Assembly (NCBI GenBank): GCA_023362775.1
Contig: JALMGJ010000008.1
Coordinates: 17,954,001-18,018,000, forward strand
Direction: 5' to 3'
DNA from: Charina bottae
Lineage: Eukaryota > Chordata > Lepidosauria > Squamata > Charinaidae
DNA: 64,000 nt
The translations under genes and the position numbers were made by a program. How positions within the stretch are numbered: position 1 is the first letter of the stretch; every line of letters starts with the position of its first letter. Shown here piece after piece: positions 42,873-55,500 of the stretch. The notes beneath the pieces were generated by a model. The model was not told the origin of the DNA. It saw only the letters and a program-made list of their open reading frames with translations, and made no database searches.

Positions 42873-44360
42873 TACTATTTTGTAAGTGGAAAATTTCATT
42901 GCCAAAGACTGCCTATTTTCTTGCTGAATTTTGAAATTTCCTGTGATTTTGTGAACATATTTCAAGTGGGGTGTAAGGGAATTATATCTGGCCTGTGGTG
43001 CTGGTTTACCTGTTTTGAACTAGAAGGCAAAGGCAAGCCTAGATGGATGAACAAATTGGTGTAATTTCATGAGCTCATAGAAAATGAAAGGACATAAAAA
43101 GGAAAGAAAAAGTGGAAATGAAAACCTAAGGAGCATTCTGCTGAATGAAATGCTTTCAGCTACAGAGATGGTATTTTTTTCTGTGCATCTTATATTTTTA
43201 CATGAGATACATATCTTACACATTGAAGCAAAATATAATGGCACTGAATTTATAAAGAAAAAACATCTATGAAAGAATCGGAGGGATCTTCTGCCACAAG
43301 ACTGCACATTCTTACAGCTCTTTCATCTCTAGTTGCTGCCATGCGCTATGAAAAAGTTGCTCTCCTGAAACAGTGAACCTTTCAAAGGAGTTAGTTTAGT
43401 GATTCATTCAGGCTCGTACTCCATTAAGTTTGGGCCCAACTGAATCAAATTGTCTGTGCAGCCCCTGGCCTTGGTTTTGAAAGAGTTGGCTACCACTAAT
43501 GAAATGGCATAAAAGGCAGCTGAGCTAACCTTTTATTTTACTACCTTGGAATGGGTTCCTATTTAGCGATGGCACAAACTTTCTATCAGGTTCCCTCCAC
43601 AAGGTCCTTTCAGGCCCCCAATAAAGGAATGAATACTAGAACAGAGCCTTTACCCATTCCTTTTTCAGCTCTGTTAGCTCTCAATACCAGAAATGTATTT
43701 AAAACTGGGTAAGGTTTGTTAAATCTAATATACCACTGTCATTCATCCTGAACTGAAAGAATCAAACTATATGTGTGATAGGATTTGCAATTCAAATGAC
43801 ACCATTTTGCTTCTTGAAAACAGGCTACTGTGGAAGGAAAGTGTCTAGAGGGGGAGGGGGAAAAGGGAGTTAAGGATCACATTAACTTAGAGCAATAATA
43901 TTATAGCACAATGGTTCATGATACCGTAGAAAAAGCATGCATATAATGCCTTCACATTCTTGCACAGTAGCATTAATCTGCTAGCAGAAAGTGAATTTTG
44001 TAAAAGTCACAGGAAAAAAAAAAGGTAGGGGGGTCTTTTAAAGTGAAATCCTCCAAATTAGTAGTTTACAAGATAATAGAACAATATTTTAGAGGGAGAA
44101 TATAAAGATTCGGGGTGGTTTTTGATTCTTCCATGATTCGTTTTTTTGAAAAAAACAAATATTATTTTAATTATTGTGATCAAAATATTTTATCTATGTC
44201 TCCTGCAAGATAACCCTATGCATCTTTACTTGAATTGTCTACTGTTTTCAGTTGATTTTTGTATTTAAGAGATGCCTAAGGATAAGATTCAAACAAGAAT
44301 TTATTTTTAACCCATTCAGAGATAACAAAGAGATGTACAACTTACTATGTGAGTAATAGT
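42873..44360. other. unassigned, repeat-poor DNA
   Basis: Nothing recognised. The stretch 43310-43700 is less AT-rich than its surroundings and has no repeat signature, so a conserved non-coding element is possible but not shown. Confidence 0.35.
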
Positions 44361-44368
44361 CGCCAACC

Positions 44369-44813
44369 CAGTGATGGCGAACCTTTTGGGCTTGGTGTGT
44401 CAAAAATTCGGAAAATGCCTAAGTTGACTCTGCTGGTGTGTCACAACCCCCCACCTCTCCAAACAAAAGAGAAACAATTCTTTACATACTCATTTATTTT
44501 AAAAAATACAATCCAATCATGTGTGGTGCAATTATATAAAGAAACGTCAAATAAAATGAAATACGAATAAAACAAAGACACATAAAAAATAATAATAATG
44601 AAAAAACAGATTCATTATTAAACCAGTTTCATTATTGAAAATAGTTTCATACAGCATATTAATCAAACAGGAGGAAAACCGCAATTATGCAGAAGTATAA
44701 AGTGAGAAAAAGGAAAAGGAAAATCAGTGACTTACAATAAAGAAAACAATATGCACACTGTTAATTGGGCTTAGAATATTATAATCGCCCCTTCGTGGAA
44801 AGCCAGTTCCTGG

Positions 44814-44844
<31 letters not shown>

Positions 44845-45268
44845 TAGATAGACAGACAGATCAAATTGCAAACTGCAAATTGCAAATTGCAAATTGCAAG
44901 CGGCTTCTGCAGGAACCGGCTTTGCCAAGAAGTGGTGGAGGGAAGGGCAGCAGGGGCCTTGGAGGTGGTGAGGGCGACTGCGGCTGGGACTGGGCTGGGG
45001 TAGCTGTGGCTTCATGGGGTGTGGCAAGCAGCCCCAGAGCCATGTGGTTCTGGGGCTGCTTGCTACCCCGCAAGGCAGGGTGCAGGGCAGCCAAAAGGGC
45101 AGAGATTTGGGGAGGAGGAGTTGCAGTGCCTCTTGTTTGTTCATTTTCATTGGTAACTCAAACGAGGAGAATAGTTGTTGTTGTTGGGTGTTGGTGAATG
45201 CTGGTGTGTCACCCAAAACATTGTGGCATGTCACCTTTGACACATGTGTCATAGGTACGCCATCACTG
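44369..45268. mobile_element. hAT element, 900-bp non-autonomous form
   Basis: It starts CAGTGATGGCGAACCTTTTG and ends TAGGTACGCCATCACTG. Subterminal GGTGTGTCA and TGGTGTGTCACCC repeats are arranged near both ends. Flanks CGCCAACC and GGCTAGCC match at five of eight positions, a worn target duplication. The interior holds (GACA)n at 44818-44862, AAATTGCAA repeats at 44864-44899 and a duplicated GCCCCAGAGCCATGTGG-type block. No transposase is visible. A 338-bp relative lies at 56930. Confidence 0.8.
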
Positions 45269-45323
45269 GGCTAGCCCCTGCTCCTTTTAAAGTAGTATTG
45301 TTGTGGCCATTAAAAAGTCAAAC

Positions 45324-46399
45324 TGTCAGTTTCAGGGTTCCAGGTCATTGTCTTGTTCCGACTAAGGCCAACACAGGAACTGGTGATATAGCAATCTTTT
45401 ATTGACAAAACACAAAAAATATCTCCACATAAATTAATCACCAGCACGTGGTTTGGTTACAGAGCAGGGCCACACGCAGTCAGCATAAGTGGGAAGCAGG
45501 CCATGTGGTGTACCAACAAATCTGGGAACAAGGCACGGCATGAGTGCATGGTCCGAAACCATGGTGGAGCAGGGCTGAGGCGCACAGGGCTGCATGGTGG
45601 CAAGGCAAGGCTCAGCAACAGGACTTGGCATGGCAGCAAGGCAAGGCTTAGGCGCGTAGTCCAAAGCGGCAGTGAGGCGCAGCTCAGAAACGGAGCTTGG
45701 CGTGGCAGAAAGGCAAGGCTTGGGTGCAAAGTCCATGGTGGCAGCGAGGCTCGGCTCGGGAACAGAGCTTGGTGCAGCAGCAAGGCCAGGCTCAGACGTG
45801 AAGTCCAAAGCAGCAGCAAGGCGAGGTTTGGAACCAGGGCTTGGCACAACAGGGAGATGGGGCTCAGGTGCGAGGTCCAAAACGGTGGCAAGGCAAGGCG
45901 AGGCTTGGGAATGGAGCTTGGCATGGCAACAAGGCAAGGCTCGGGCACAGAGTCCAGAGCGGCAGCGAGGCAAGGCTTGGGGACAAAGCTTGGCGTGGTG
46001 GCAAGGTGAGGCTCGGAATTGGTACTTGGCGCAGTTGCAAGGCGGGGCTTAAGATCAGGGCTTGGCGCGGTAGCAAGGCAAGGCTGGAGCACGAGGTCTT
46101 GGGCGGATTTGCGATTCATGGAAGGTTTCTGCAAGCAGGGTAAACAGATGTCTCCAGCAACCTGTTCCTGTTCCTGGTGCTCTTTAAATCTCTGATTTTC
46201 CCGCCGTTACCTTGCAGGGACCAATCGTGCCTCCTTCTGTTCAGCCCACCTTTCCCACATTCTTTCACGTGCGCTGATAGGTGGAGGAGAGGCCGGCCCC
46301 GGGTTGTCTCCAATCAACTGCTGAATCCCCAATTCAAAGTTTGCGCCATCCACTACTGGCTCGTCCTCCTCTCCCTCAGACCCAACCTCCATCCTGACA
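45324..46399 (-). mobile_element. LTR-like sequence with internal minisatellite
   Basis: On the minus strand it starts TGTCAGGATGGAGGTTGGG and ends AACCCTGAAACTGACA, giving a 6-bp TGTCAG/CTGACA inverted terminus. A TTTAAAGAG box is near 46190 and AATAAAAG (polyadenylation signal) near 45395. No matching 5-bp target duplication is visible (CAAAC left, CTCAT right), so boundaries or integrity are uncertain. The family is not identified. A 36-bp minisatellite fills 45524-46101. Confidence 0.55.
45524..46101 (-). repeat. 36-bp minisatellite in coding phase
   Basis: About 16 units of 36 bases. On the minus strand each unit reads as 12 residues of the form PSxxxKPxLAAA, alternating with LDxxxEPxLAAA, so a 72-base higher-order period is visible. 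One frame shift near 45890 separates two runs (from ATG 46134, and from 45883 to 45525). Proline, alanine and leucine dominate. Whether it was ever translated is unknown. Confidence 0.8.
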
Positions 46400-46924
46400 C
46401 TCATGTGGAAGCCTTTTTATGGTCAGCTGTTCAGATGATCATTCCTAGCTGCAAACAATTATTTTATCCTCAGAGACATCAACTATTCACTAGCATCCCC
46501 AATTTCTATATTTCACTGTAGCTCTTTGAAGCAGTCATGAGTAGTGATGTCAAAGAATTCCACCATGGATACTGCTATTAATAGAGGTAGCTTTTTGCTC
46601 CCAATAGATCCAACATAGGATGAATACTTTCAGGAACAAAGTCTGTATATTCTTCAATTAAGTTTAGGGGGGAAAAACCCAACACATTTTTGGAAACATG
46701 AGGTAGCCAGGCCCTTGGCTTTTTTGTCCACCGCATAAGAGCCTTAGATAGTCTTTACAGAGGCACTTCATGTCCTGCGATTGCTGTGGTCACAAGTAAC
46801 TCCAAGAAGTTGTGCAAGGATAAGCAGCCTCTGTTGAGAATCTTGTATCGCTGCAAGAAAACTGGGTATTTTTATTTTGAAAGAAAAGAAAAGTTCTGGG
46901 GCTACCATTTATACTTATATTTAT
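46400..46924. other. unassigned DNA
   Basis: Nothing recognised. Confidence 0.4.
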
Positions 46925-47215
46925 ATTATTTATATATTTATATTTATTATTTATTTTTATGCTGCCCAACTCCCAGCAACTGGATGGTTTACAAATTATT
47001 TAAAAAATTAAAAACAAGACATTAAAAACAACAAGAAACAATAAGAATGGTCATGATGGCAGAATGACAAACCAAGTGGAACAACCTAGGTTAAAAGGAG
47101 GCTTCAGTTATCCCCACCAAAGGCCTGGAGAGAATCCAGGCCTTCAAGTCCCTTCGAAATGCCAGTGGGGTTTTCAAAATAAGTATAGCCTTTTCCTGCT
47201 GCCCATATACAACCA
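46925..47215 (-). mobile_element. L2/CR1 LINE 3' end
   Basis: TTATTTTTATGCTGCCCAAC at the left, then AAATTAAAAACAAGAC, and at the right CAGGCCTTCAAGTCCCTTCG and GTATAGCCTTTTCCTG: the reverse complement of an L2/CR1 3' UTR and ORF end. Confidence 0.6.
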
Positions 47216-49630
47216 GCAGATCTACCTTTCTTGATTAAAATTCTAGAGCTAAAACTGTCATAATGAAAACCTGCTTTGCAAAGTGGTTGGCAAATGATGA
47301 GAATTCCGTGTGAACATAAGTAGGATGTCTGGAAAAGGTATTATCATTGCTTAAGTCATTTGGCTTTTTTAGAAAGAAGTACCCAATCAAAATCACTTCA
47401 TCTTACTTCACAAGTACAGAGTTTAAGTCTTGGCAGAAAAAAGAGTAGTTGTTGCCCAGATAAAATCTCGAGTGTAATTTCATGTCGACTTCTGTAGACC
47501 ACACAATTTTTCTTAAATGAATGGAAGTAAAAATTCACAATAAATGATCATTCATGGAGAAAAATTAAAAAACACTTTTAAAAAATATTAATACTTTTAT
47601 ATAATGACTCCCCTACTTTCTCATAAAAGCGGCCTTTCCTTCCAGCATCTTCTGGGTGTCAAAGTGAACTTTTCATGCTTGAAAGCTTTGGCACTACCAT
47701 ATACAACTACTCTTTCTCATCTTAGGGTCCTTTTCTTGAGCAGAATTTAGCAGATTATTTCAGCTGAACAACCAATAAAATATAGGGTGATTTAATGTAA
47801 AGTTTCATAGAGCACACTGACCATTTTATGCAGTTTTGTTATTACCTGAAAGAAAGGTTTTGACATGCGAAATTGTCCATCCACCACTGTAGAATTCATA
47901 TATGTTCATAATTAAAATGAGGGACTATGTAGACTGAACTACAGAGCCAATCTTCCAAAGTAAATAAAAGGTACTTGGATGCTTAATTTCCTTACTTTAA
48001 ACATTAGCAGTAAGAAAGGCATACTGTATTCTTCTTATAGGTTTCTATAAGGAGAATGCAGCGTGATTTTGCTAAAATTATAACATTGTCAACTTGATGT
48101 GAGTTGTGCCTTTCATGTCTGAACTGCATGAAAGAATGAATTCTTTGCCTTTTGGCAGGCCATAGAATTCTAAACATTAAAAAATGCTGTTATGGTTTGT
48201 TAAATTTCATGGTGGGAAGAAGGCATAACAGTGATTTTATTCAAATTAAGTTTTATGCAACTTGTTCAACTGAATAAGTAAAACTCAGTTTATTTGAATA
48301 TCTCATAAGAATGAAAAGAGACACTGTCCAACATCTAGATTCCAACATCTAGATTCCAGAGTCTTATCCTTGTGCTCTTCTTACCACCCTAGAGCAGATG
48401 ATATAAATGCCTCTAGATAGATTTTTCAATGAGTCTTCTTGTGTGGCATTTATTTTTATGGGGCCCCTGAGCTGAAAATTATTATTGGTTGCTTATTCTG
48501 TCTACTATACTTTTAATAATTATATTAATCCCTAGAACAATGATTTTATTCAATGCCTTCTATTTGTAGCTTTTTTTTTTTAAAAAAAACTACCTTCCAT
48601 AGTTGAAGTACTTCAGCTCATATGGTAGAGTTGTTTTGCTGAAGAACTTAAGTAAAATTGGACTTTTGATTGCTTATGAGCCATTCTGAGTTCTTCAAAG
48701 ATATGCACAATAGCAAATGAAATGAGTAAATAGAGTGTTATCAGTGTGAAATGAAAGAATGGTTGACCTATCCAAATGGGTTATGACCAAATCATATCCC
48801 CTGGCCAGCATTCATATTCTATCTATAGTTCAGGGGGAAAAATTAATTGGATCCAATAGCAAATCCAACAAAATGAAAGAGATTTATTTATAATAGCTTC
48901 CATTGATTTCCAAATGTGTAAAGGATGACTATGTCTGATTTCAATCCAATCAAATAAAAAGGAAAAATATACAACAGCAACCTGTAAGCACTTATTGTAC
49001 CCTAGTTTATAATGAGAAATGCAAGCAAATAAAAATTGGGGAAGGGAAGAAGCTTTAAAAAAAAGGATTGAGTTCCATCAAAATTTGGCACTTAACGACG
49101 TTTACTATGCCAGTACGAATCATGGCATTGGCCAAGTAAAGCCATTTACTGGTGTTAATGAAGTCCTTATATATGTATGTACTGTAGTCCTCATATATGT
49201 ATGTACTGTATGTATATCAGCAAAATTGACAAAAACAAAAAAGGGCATATTTCATCCTTTGAACCTCAGCTTTATTGGAAACTGCTTCCAAATACTGTAG
49301 ATTACATCCAGGTGTACCAGAAACAGATTAGTGCCATACAGTAAACCAAAAGTTCTTTTGCAAAAGCTCAAGTGCAGTTAGGATTTCTGGATTGTAGCCA
49401 GGATGAAGAAAGAAGCCTATCATTTACAGATGGGATTGGGGAGAGTGGAAAAGAAGAGGCCTCACATATACATAAAAAATCCACATATGAAAATAGTTTA
49501 ACATTCATAGCCACCATAGGGGCATTATTGTACAAAAAGGTGATTACCCAAACTCAAGCACACATGCACATAAAAGAGAGGCATCATACGTGTCGGAAAT
49601 CCTTATCATGACTGCTAGATACTTTCTGCA
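47216..49630. other. repeat-poor DNA
   Basis: No gene or repeat family was recognised. A 24-bp tandem duplication (GTCCTYATATATGTATGTAC core) occurs at 49166-49213, with a short third partial unit. Confidence 0.45.
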
Positions 49631-49635
49631 ATAAT

Positions 49636-49876
49636 TAATTAATTAATTTATTTTATTTTTTATCCCGCCTTTATTATTTTTATAAATAACTCAAGGCGGC
49701 GAACATACCAAATACTCCTTCCTCCTCCTCCTATTTTCCCCACAACAACCACCCTGTGAGGTGAGTAGGCCTGAGAGAAAGTGACTGGCCCAAGGTCACC
49801 CAGCCAGCTTTCATGCCTAAGGCGGGACTAAAACTCACAGAATCCTGGTTTCTAGCCCGTTGCCTTAACCACTAGC
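49636..49876 (-). mobile_element. Sauria SINE
   Basis: Nearly complete minus-strand copy: tail (TAAT/TTTTATTTTTTATCCCGCC), ATTTTTATAAATAACTCAAG, CCTCACAGGGTG region and the B-box side (GTTTTAGTCCCGCC in the sense strand). The head stops at CCTTAACCACTAG, so about 15 bases of the tRNA-like start are missing. Confidence 0.9.
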
Positions 49877-50678
49877 ATTAACTATTCTCCAAAAGAAAAA
49901 CTATTTTCTAATTTTCCTTTGCTCAATAGAAATAAAGGATAAAAAATGATTTAAAAGTGCTCCTGGGAACAAGAGATATTTCAGACCTACTGATACTTTG
50001 GATATGACCTCTTTGGTTCCCTTCATGTTTTATAGTAGGATGTGCAACCTTTTCTTTCAACTAAGCAACATGGCCTTTGAACAGCGTGCTTTTTGAAGTG
50101 CAGCTCCAAAATGGGGTATGACAAAATTCAAATTTGATCCATTTTGAGGTATTAATTTCCCCAATGTATTTAAAAACTCCCCTATTTTGTCATATAGCAC
50201 CTGCTTCTAGAAGGGCTTAATACATAGTACCAAAGTTGTTTGTTATGTACCTTTGTGTTATAATTGATACAGTTTATACCTCAGTGATGTCACTGATTGT
50301 AGTGGCTCCATTCCTAATGTCCATGAGCTGAGGAAAGATGTTTGAGCAAGGAACTCTATCTGAAGTATCCTCAGGATCAAGGTCTTTCATCAAAATGATG
50401 GCTCCATCTCTTTATATGTGTTTGCAATGTCACAATAACCATAGAAAAGAGCTGAGGCTTTCATTGTGATGAGGTTTTCATTGTGATGGTGTGATACTGT
50501 TTCCATCATTTGTCCCCTTTTGGCCCCCTGCCCTGCAGAGACTTCTGAATTCTATCTATGCAAACCTCTGCATGCATTGGTTTCCTAGCTCAGATATCCA
50601 TGCTCAGTTCATGGATATTTGGAATCAATACATAGTACAATGTGGGAAATGGGGCTTACAGCTTTTTCCCATTGCCGC

Positions 50679-50712
<34 letters not shown>

Positions 50713-51540
50713 GTGGAGCTTTGTTTATGCATCAGTCAAGGGAAGAGGTGTTAAAGTCTTCATTATACAGAAATCACAAATATCTCAATATGTTCTGTTT
50801 CTTCAGTCTTTCATATGTTGCTATAGCCCTGAAATCAGCAGCACCCTGGGGGAGACAAGGGAACAGGAGAACAAAAGCAGCATTACAATGTTGTAATGCA
50901 AGCCCTACCCTTTTCCTACATGCATCATGATGTTGTATGCACTTATGTAAGGGGTGGAGCAGGAAGCATCAGCTCCTGTAGACAGCCCTGCTTGGAACAA
51001 TTACCAACTAAATTTAACACTATTTGACAATTGCTTGTCTTTATTCTGGTCCTTTTTTAAAGTCAACAGTTGTAAACTTTGCTGAAGAACAGCAATATTT
51101 CCAAGTCTGTAAATGACATAAGCATTTTACTGATTCACAGTTTTCCATTTTTTTTAAGGACCTGTCTGGCAATATGATTCAAATGATTTATCCTGTGAAG
51201 AAAGGCTTTCTTTAAAAAGCTAGGATATCACATGATGCCAATTTGCATCCTGGTCGCTTTAGTTGAGGTTTCATTCACACATATTTCTTAAGAAAATGAG
51301 AACTCCAGGAACAACAACAGCAACATTAAAAAAAAGAAAAAAAACTATTAAAATATCATCTCCTCCTTGTGGTTTACCAAGAACAAACAGATGTTTGTGC
51401 AAAACATCACCAAAAGAACTTAACAGTAATTGCTACTGAATGTCTTTTGCTAGACCATTACATCTGCGTGTACAATACTCTCCCAATAAGGAAAATGGCT
51501 AGCGTATAAATTGTGAAAAGAAAGTGGGAAGAAAATGACA
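49877..51540. other. unassigned DNA
   Basis: A (CT)n tract lies at 50686-50709. Frames here are short and unrecognised. Confidence 0.4.
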
Positions 51541-52186
51541 TTAAAATTACAAAAAGAGAATGTTATGATAACAGATAATGTAAATATGCAAAGAATAGTT
51601 CATCAGTATTATATGAAACTTTATAAGGGAGAAGATATTTCCACACAGAAGTAGATGAATATTTAAAGAAATCAAATTTACCACAAATAATGGACAAACA
51701 AAAGCAGTTGATGAATGGACCTATGACAATGAGGGAAGTTTGTAAGGCTATAAAAAAGACTAAAATAGGGAAAGACTAATGGCCTCCTACTATAAATACG
51801 TCGAAGAAGAGTTGATACAACCTTTCCAAAAAATGATAAGTGGAATACTGAAATTCCCACAATGGAGAAATAGATTGTGATGATGTCAGAAATGGCAAAA
51901 CTGATCTGCCTGGTCAGGGACAAAAAAATAAGTACTTTTTGAAAAGACTGGAAACTTTTATGGATTTTTTTCTGAAAATTGAAAAAAGTAAAGTGATGAT
52001 TTATGAATTTGATGATTGAAAAAGGATTAAATAAGAGGCTGAAGGGATTTGTGTAATACCAAAGAGGGAGAAGGGATAATGAGTTTATTTATACCTGTTG
52101 AAAAGAAGGTTGGAAGTCGCTTAATTTTTCTGATTCTTGTTTCTTTAATTATCTTTTTTGCCCTCTTTCTCTTTTTTGCTTCTTGC

Positions 52187-52251
<65 letters not shown>

Positions 52252-52495
52252 TTATTTTTTCTTTAGATTTGTCTTTTACTTATGGAAAAATTCTCAGTAA
52301 AAATTATATATAAATGAATTATATATAAATGAACAACTGTTCCTGTGCTCTGTCATTCATTGGATTTTTGGCAGAAGAAAAGATGCTAGAATTTTGTTTT
52401 TGTACCTTTTTAGTTCTTTTTTCCTTCTTTGTATATTTTTTGTATTTTTGTACTTTTTACTCTTCTCTTGAAACTTAATAAAATTTATTAGAAAA
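51541..52495 (+). mobile_element. L1 LINE, internally deleted, 3' end
   Basis: 51640-51880 translates with frame changes into an L1 RT approach region (PQIMDKQKQLMNGPMTMREV, KAIKKTKIGK, then YYKYVEEELIQPFQKM). Much of ORF2 is missing after that. 51900-52300 resembles the far 3' end, and CTTGAAACTTAATAAAATTT at 52470-52490 is the typical squamate L1 terminus. A (TTTC)n expansion lies inside. Confidence 0.65.
52189..52250. repeat. (TTTC)n tetramer
   Basis: About 15 uninterrupted units within the L1 3' region. Confidence 0.97.
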
Positions 52496-52565
52496 GATGC
52501 TAGAATTTGACAAAAATATTGCATGGATATTTAATTCTATGAAACTAGCTACTGAGGAAAACTTT

Positions 52566-55500
52566 TGTTGTTGTTCAGTCGTTTAGTCGTGTCCGACTCT
52601 TCGTGACCTCATGGACCATAGCACGCCAGGCCTTCCTGTCCTCCACTGTCTCTCGGAGTTTACTCAAATTCATGTTCATTACATCGGTGATGCTATCTAA
52701 CCATCTCATCCTCTGCCGTCCCCTTCTCCTTTTGCCTTCAGTTTTTCCCAGCATCAGGGTCTTTTTCAGTGAGTCCTCTCTTCACATTAGGTGGCCAAAG
52801 TATTTGAGTTTCAGCTTCAGCATCTGTCCTTCCAATGAGCAGTCAGGGTTGATTTCCTTTAGGATTGACTGCTTTGACCTCCTTGCAGTCCAAGGGACTC
52901 TCAAGAGTCTTCTCTAGCACCACAGCTCGAAAGCATCAATTCTTCGGCGCTCAGCCTTCCTTATGGTCCAACTCTCACAGCCATACATTACTACTGGAAA
53001 AACCATAGCTTTAACTATACGGACCTTTGTCGGCAAGGTGATGTCTCTGCTTTTTAATATGCTGTCTAGGTTTGCCATAGCTTTCCTCCCAAGGAGCAAG
53101 CGTCTTTTAATTTCATGGCTGCAGTCACCGTCTGCGGTGATCTTGGAGCCCAAGAAAATAAAATCTGTCACTGCTTCCATTTCTTCCCCTTCTATTTGCC
53201 AGGAAGTGATGGGACCAGATGCCATGATCTGGGTTTTTTTAATGTTGAGTTTCAAGCCAGCTTTTGCACTCTCCTCTTTCACCCTCATCAAGAGGCTCTT
53301 TAGTTCCTCTTCACTTTCTGCCATTAGGGTGGTATCGTCTGCATATCTGAGGTTGTTGATATTTCTCCCGGCAATCTTAACTCCGGCTTGTGATTCATCC
53401 AGCCCGGCCTTTCTCATGATGTACTCTGCATATAAGTTAAATAAGCAGGGTGATAATATACAGCCTTGTCGTACTCCTTTCCCGATTTTGAACCAGTCGG
53501 TTGTTCCATGTCCGGTTCTAACTGTTGCTTCTTGACCCACATACAGGTTTCTCAGGAGACAGGTAAGGTGGTCTGGTACTCCCATCTCTTTAAGACTTTG
53601 CCACAGTTTGTTGTGATCCACACAATCAAAGGCTTTAGCATAGTCAATGAAGCAGAAGCAGATGTTTTTCTGGAACTCTCTTGCTTTTTCCATGATCCAG
53701 CGAATGTTGGCAATCTGATCTCTAGTTCCTCTGCCTCTTCGAAACCCAGCTTGCACTTCTGGTAGTTCTCGGTTCACATACTGCTGAAGCCTAGCTTGTA
53801 GGATTTTGAGCATAACCTTGCTAGCATGTGAAATGAGCGCAATTGTACGGTAGTTTGAGCATTCTTTGGCATTGCCTTTCTTTGGAATTGGAACGTAAAC
53901 TGACCTTTTCCAAACCTGTGGCCACTGTTGAGTTTTCCAAATTTGTTGGCATATTGAGTGCAGCACTTTAACAGCATCATCTTTTAGGATTTTAAATAGC
54001 TCAGCTGGGATACTGTCTTCTCCGCTAGCTTTGTTGTTAGTAATGCTTCCTAAGGCCCACTTGACTTCACTCTCTAGGATGTCCGGCTCAAGCTCAGTGA
54101 CCACACCATCGTATTTATCAGGGATATTAAGATCTTTCTTGTATAGTTCTTCTGTGTATTCTTGCCACGTCTTCTTAATCTCTACTGCTTCTGTTAGGTC
54201 CCTGCCTTTTTTGTCCTTTATCATGCCCATCTTTGCACAAAACGTTCCCTTGATATCTCTGATTTTCTTGAAGAGATCTCTAGTCTTCCCCATTCTATTG
54301 TTGTCCTCGATTTCTTTGCATTGTTCATTTAAGAAGGCCTTCTTATCTCTCCTTGCTATTCTCTGGAAATCTGCATTCAGTTGTTTATATCTTTCCCTTT
54401 CTCCCTTGCCTTTTGCTTCCCTTCTTTCCTCAGCTATTTGTAAAGCCTCATCAGTCAGCCACTTTGCTTTCTTGCATTTCTTTTTCTTTGGGATGGTTTT
54501 AGTTGCTGCCTCCTGTACAATGTTACAAACCTCCATCCATAGTTCTTCAGTCACTCTGTCTACCAGATCTAATCCTTTAAATCTATTCCTCACCTCCACT
54601 GTATATTCATAAGGGATATGATTTAGGTCATACCTGAGTGGTCTAGTGGTTTTCTCTATGTTCTTCAATTTAAGCCTAAATTTTGCGATAAGAAGCTCAT
54701 GATCTGAGCCACAGTCAGCTCCAGGTCTTGTTTTTGCTGATTGTATAGAGCTTCTCCATCTTTGGCTGCAAAGTATATAATCAATCTGATTTCGGTATTG
54801 ACCATCTGGTGATGTCCATGTGTAGAGTCGTCTCTTGTGTTGTTGGAAAAGAGTGTTTGCTATGACCAGCGTGTTCTCTTGACAAAACTCTACTAGCCTT
54901 TGCCCTGCTTCATTTTGTACTCCGAGGCCGAACTTGCCTGTTATTCCGGTTAGTTTTTGACTTCCTACTTTAGCATTCCAGTCCCCTATGATGAAAAGGA
55001 CATCTTTTTTTGGTGTTATTTCTAGAAGGTGTTGTAGGTCTTCATAGAACCGGTCAACTTCAGCTTCTTCGGCATCAGTGGTTGGGGCATAGACTTGGAT
55101 CACTGTGATGTTGAATGGTTTGACTTGGATTCGAACTGAAAGCATTCTGTCGTTTTTGAGGTTGTACCCCAGTACTGCCTTTCCCACTCTTTTATTGACT
55201 ATGAGAGCTACTCCATTTCTTCTAAGGGATTCTTGCCCACAGTAGTATATATAATGGTCTCCTGAATTAAATTCACCCATTCCTGTCCATTTTAGTTCGC
55301 TGATTCCCAAGATGTCGATGTTCAATCTTGTCATCTCATGTTTGACCACATCCAGCTTACCTTGATCCATAGATCTTACATTCCAGGTTCCTATGCAATA
55401 TTGTTCTTTACAGCATCGGACTTTCCTTCCACTTCCAGACACATCCACAACTGAGCGTCCTTTCGGCTTTGGCCCAGCCGCTTCACTCTTTCTGGAGCTA

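Noticed and set aside
42587..42965. Frames of Leu-Tyr, Ile-Phe and Lys-Asp repeats
   Set aside because: They come from the (CTTTAT)n array and have no non-repeat domain.
44779..45274. 157- and 105-codon frames
   Set aside because: They lie in the interior of the 900-bp hAT element and include its simple repeats; no transposase motif is seen.
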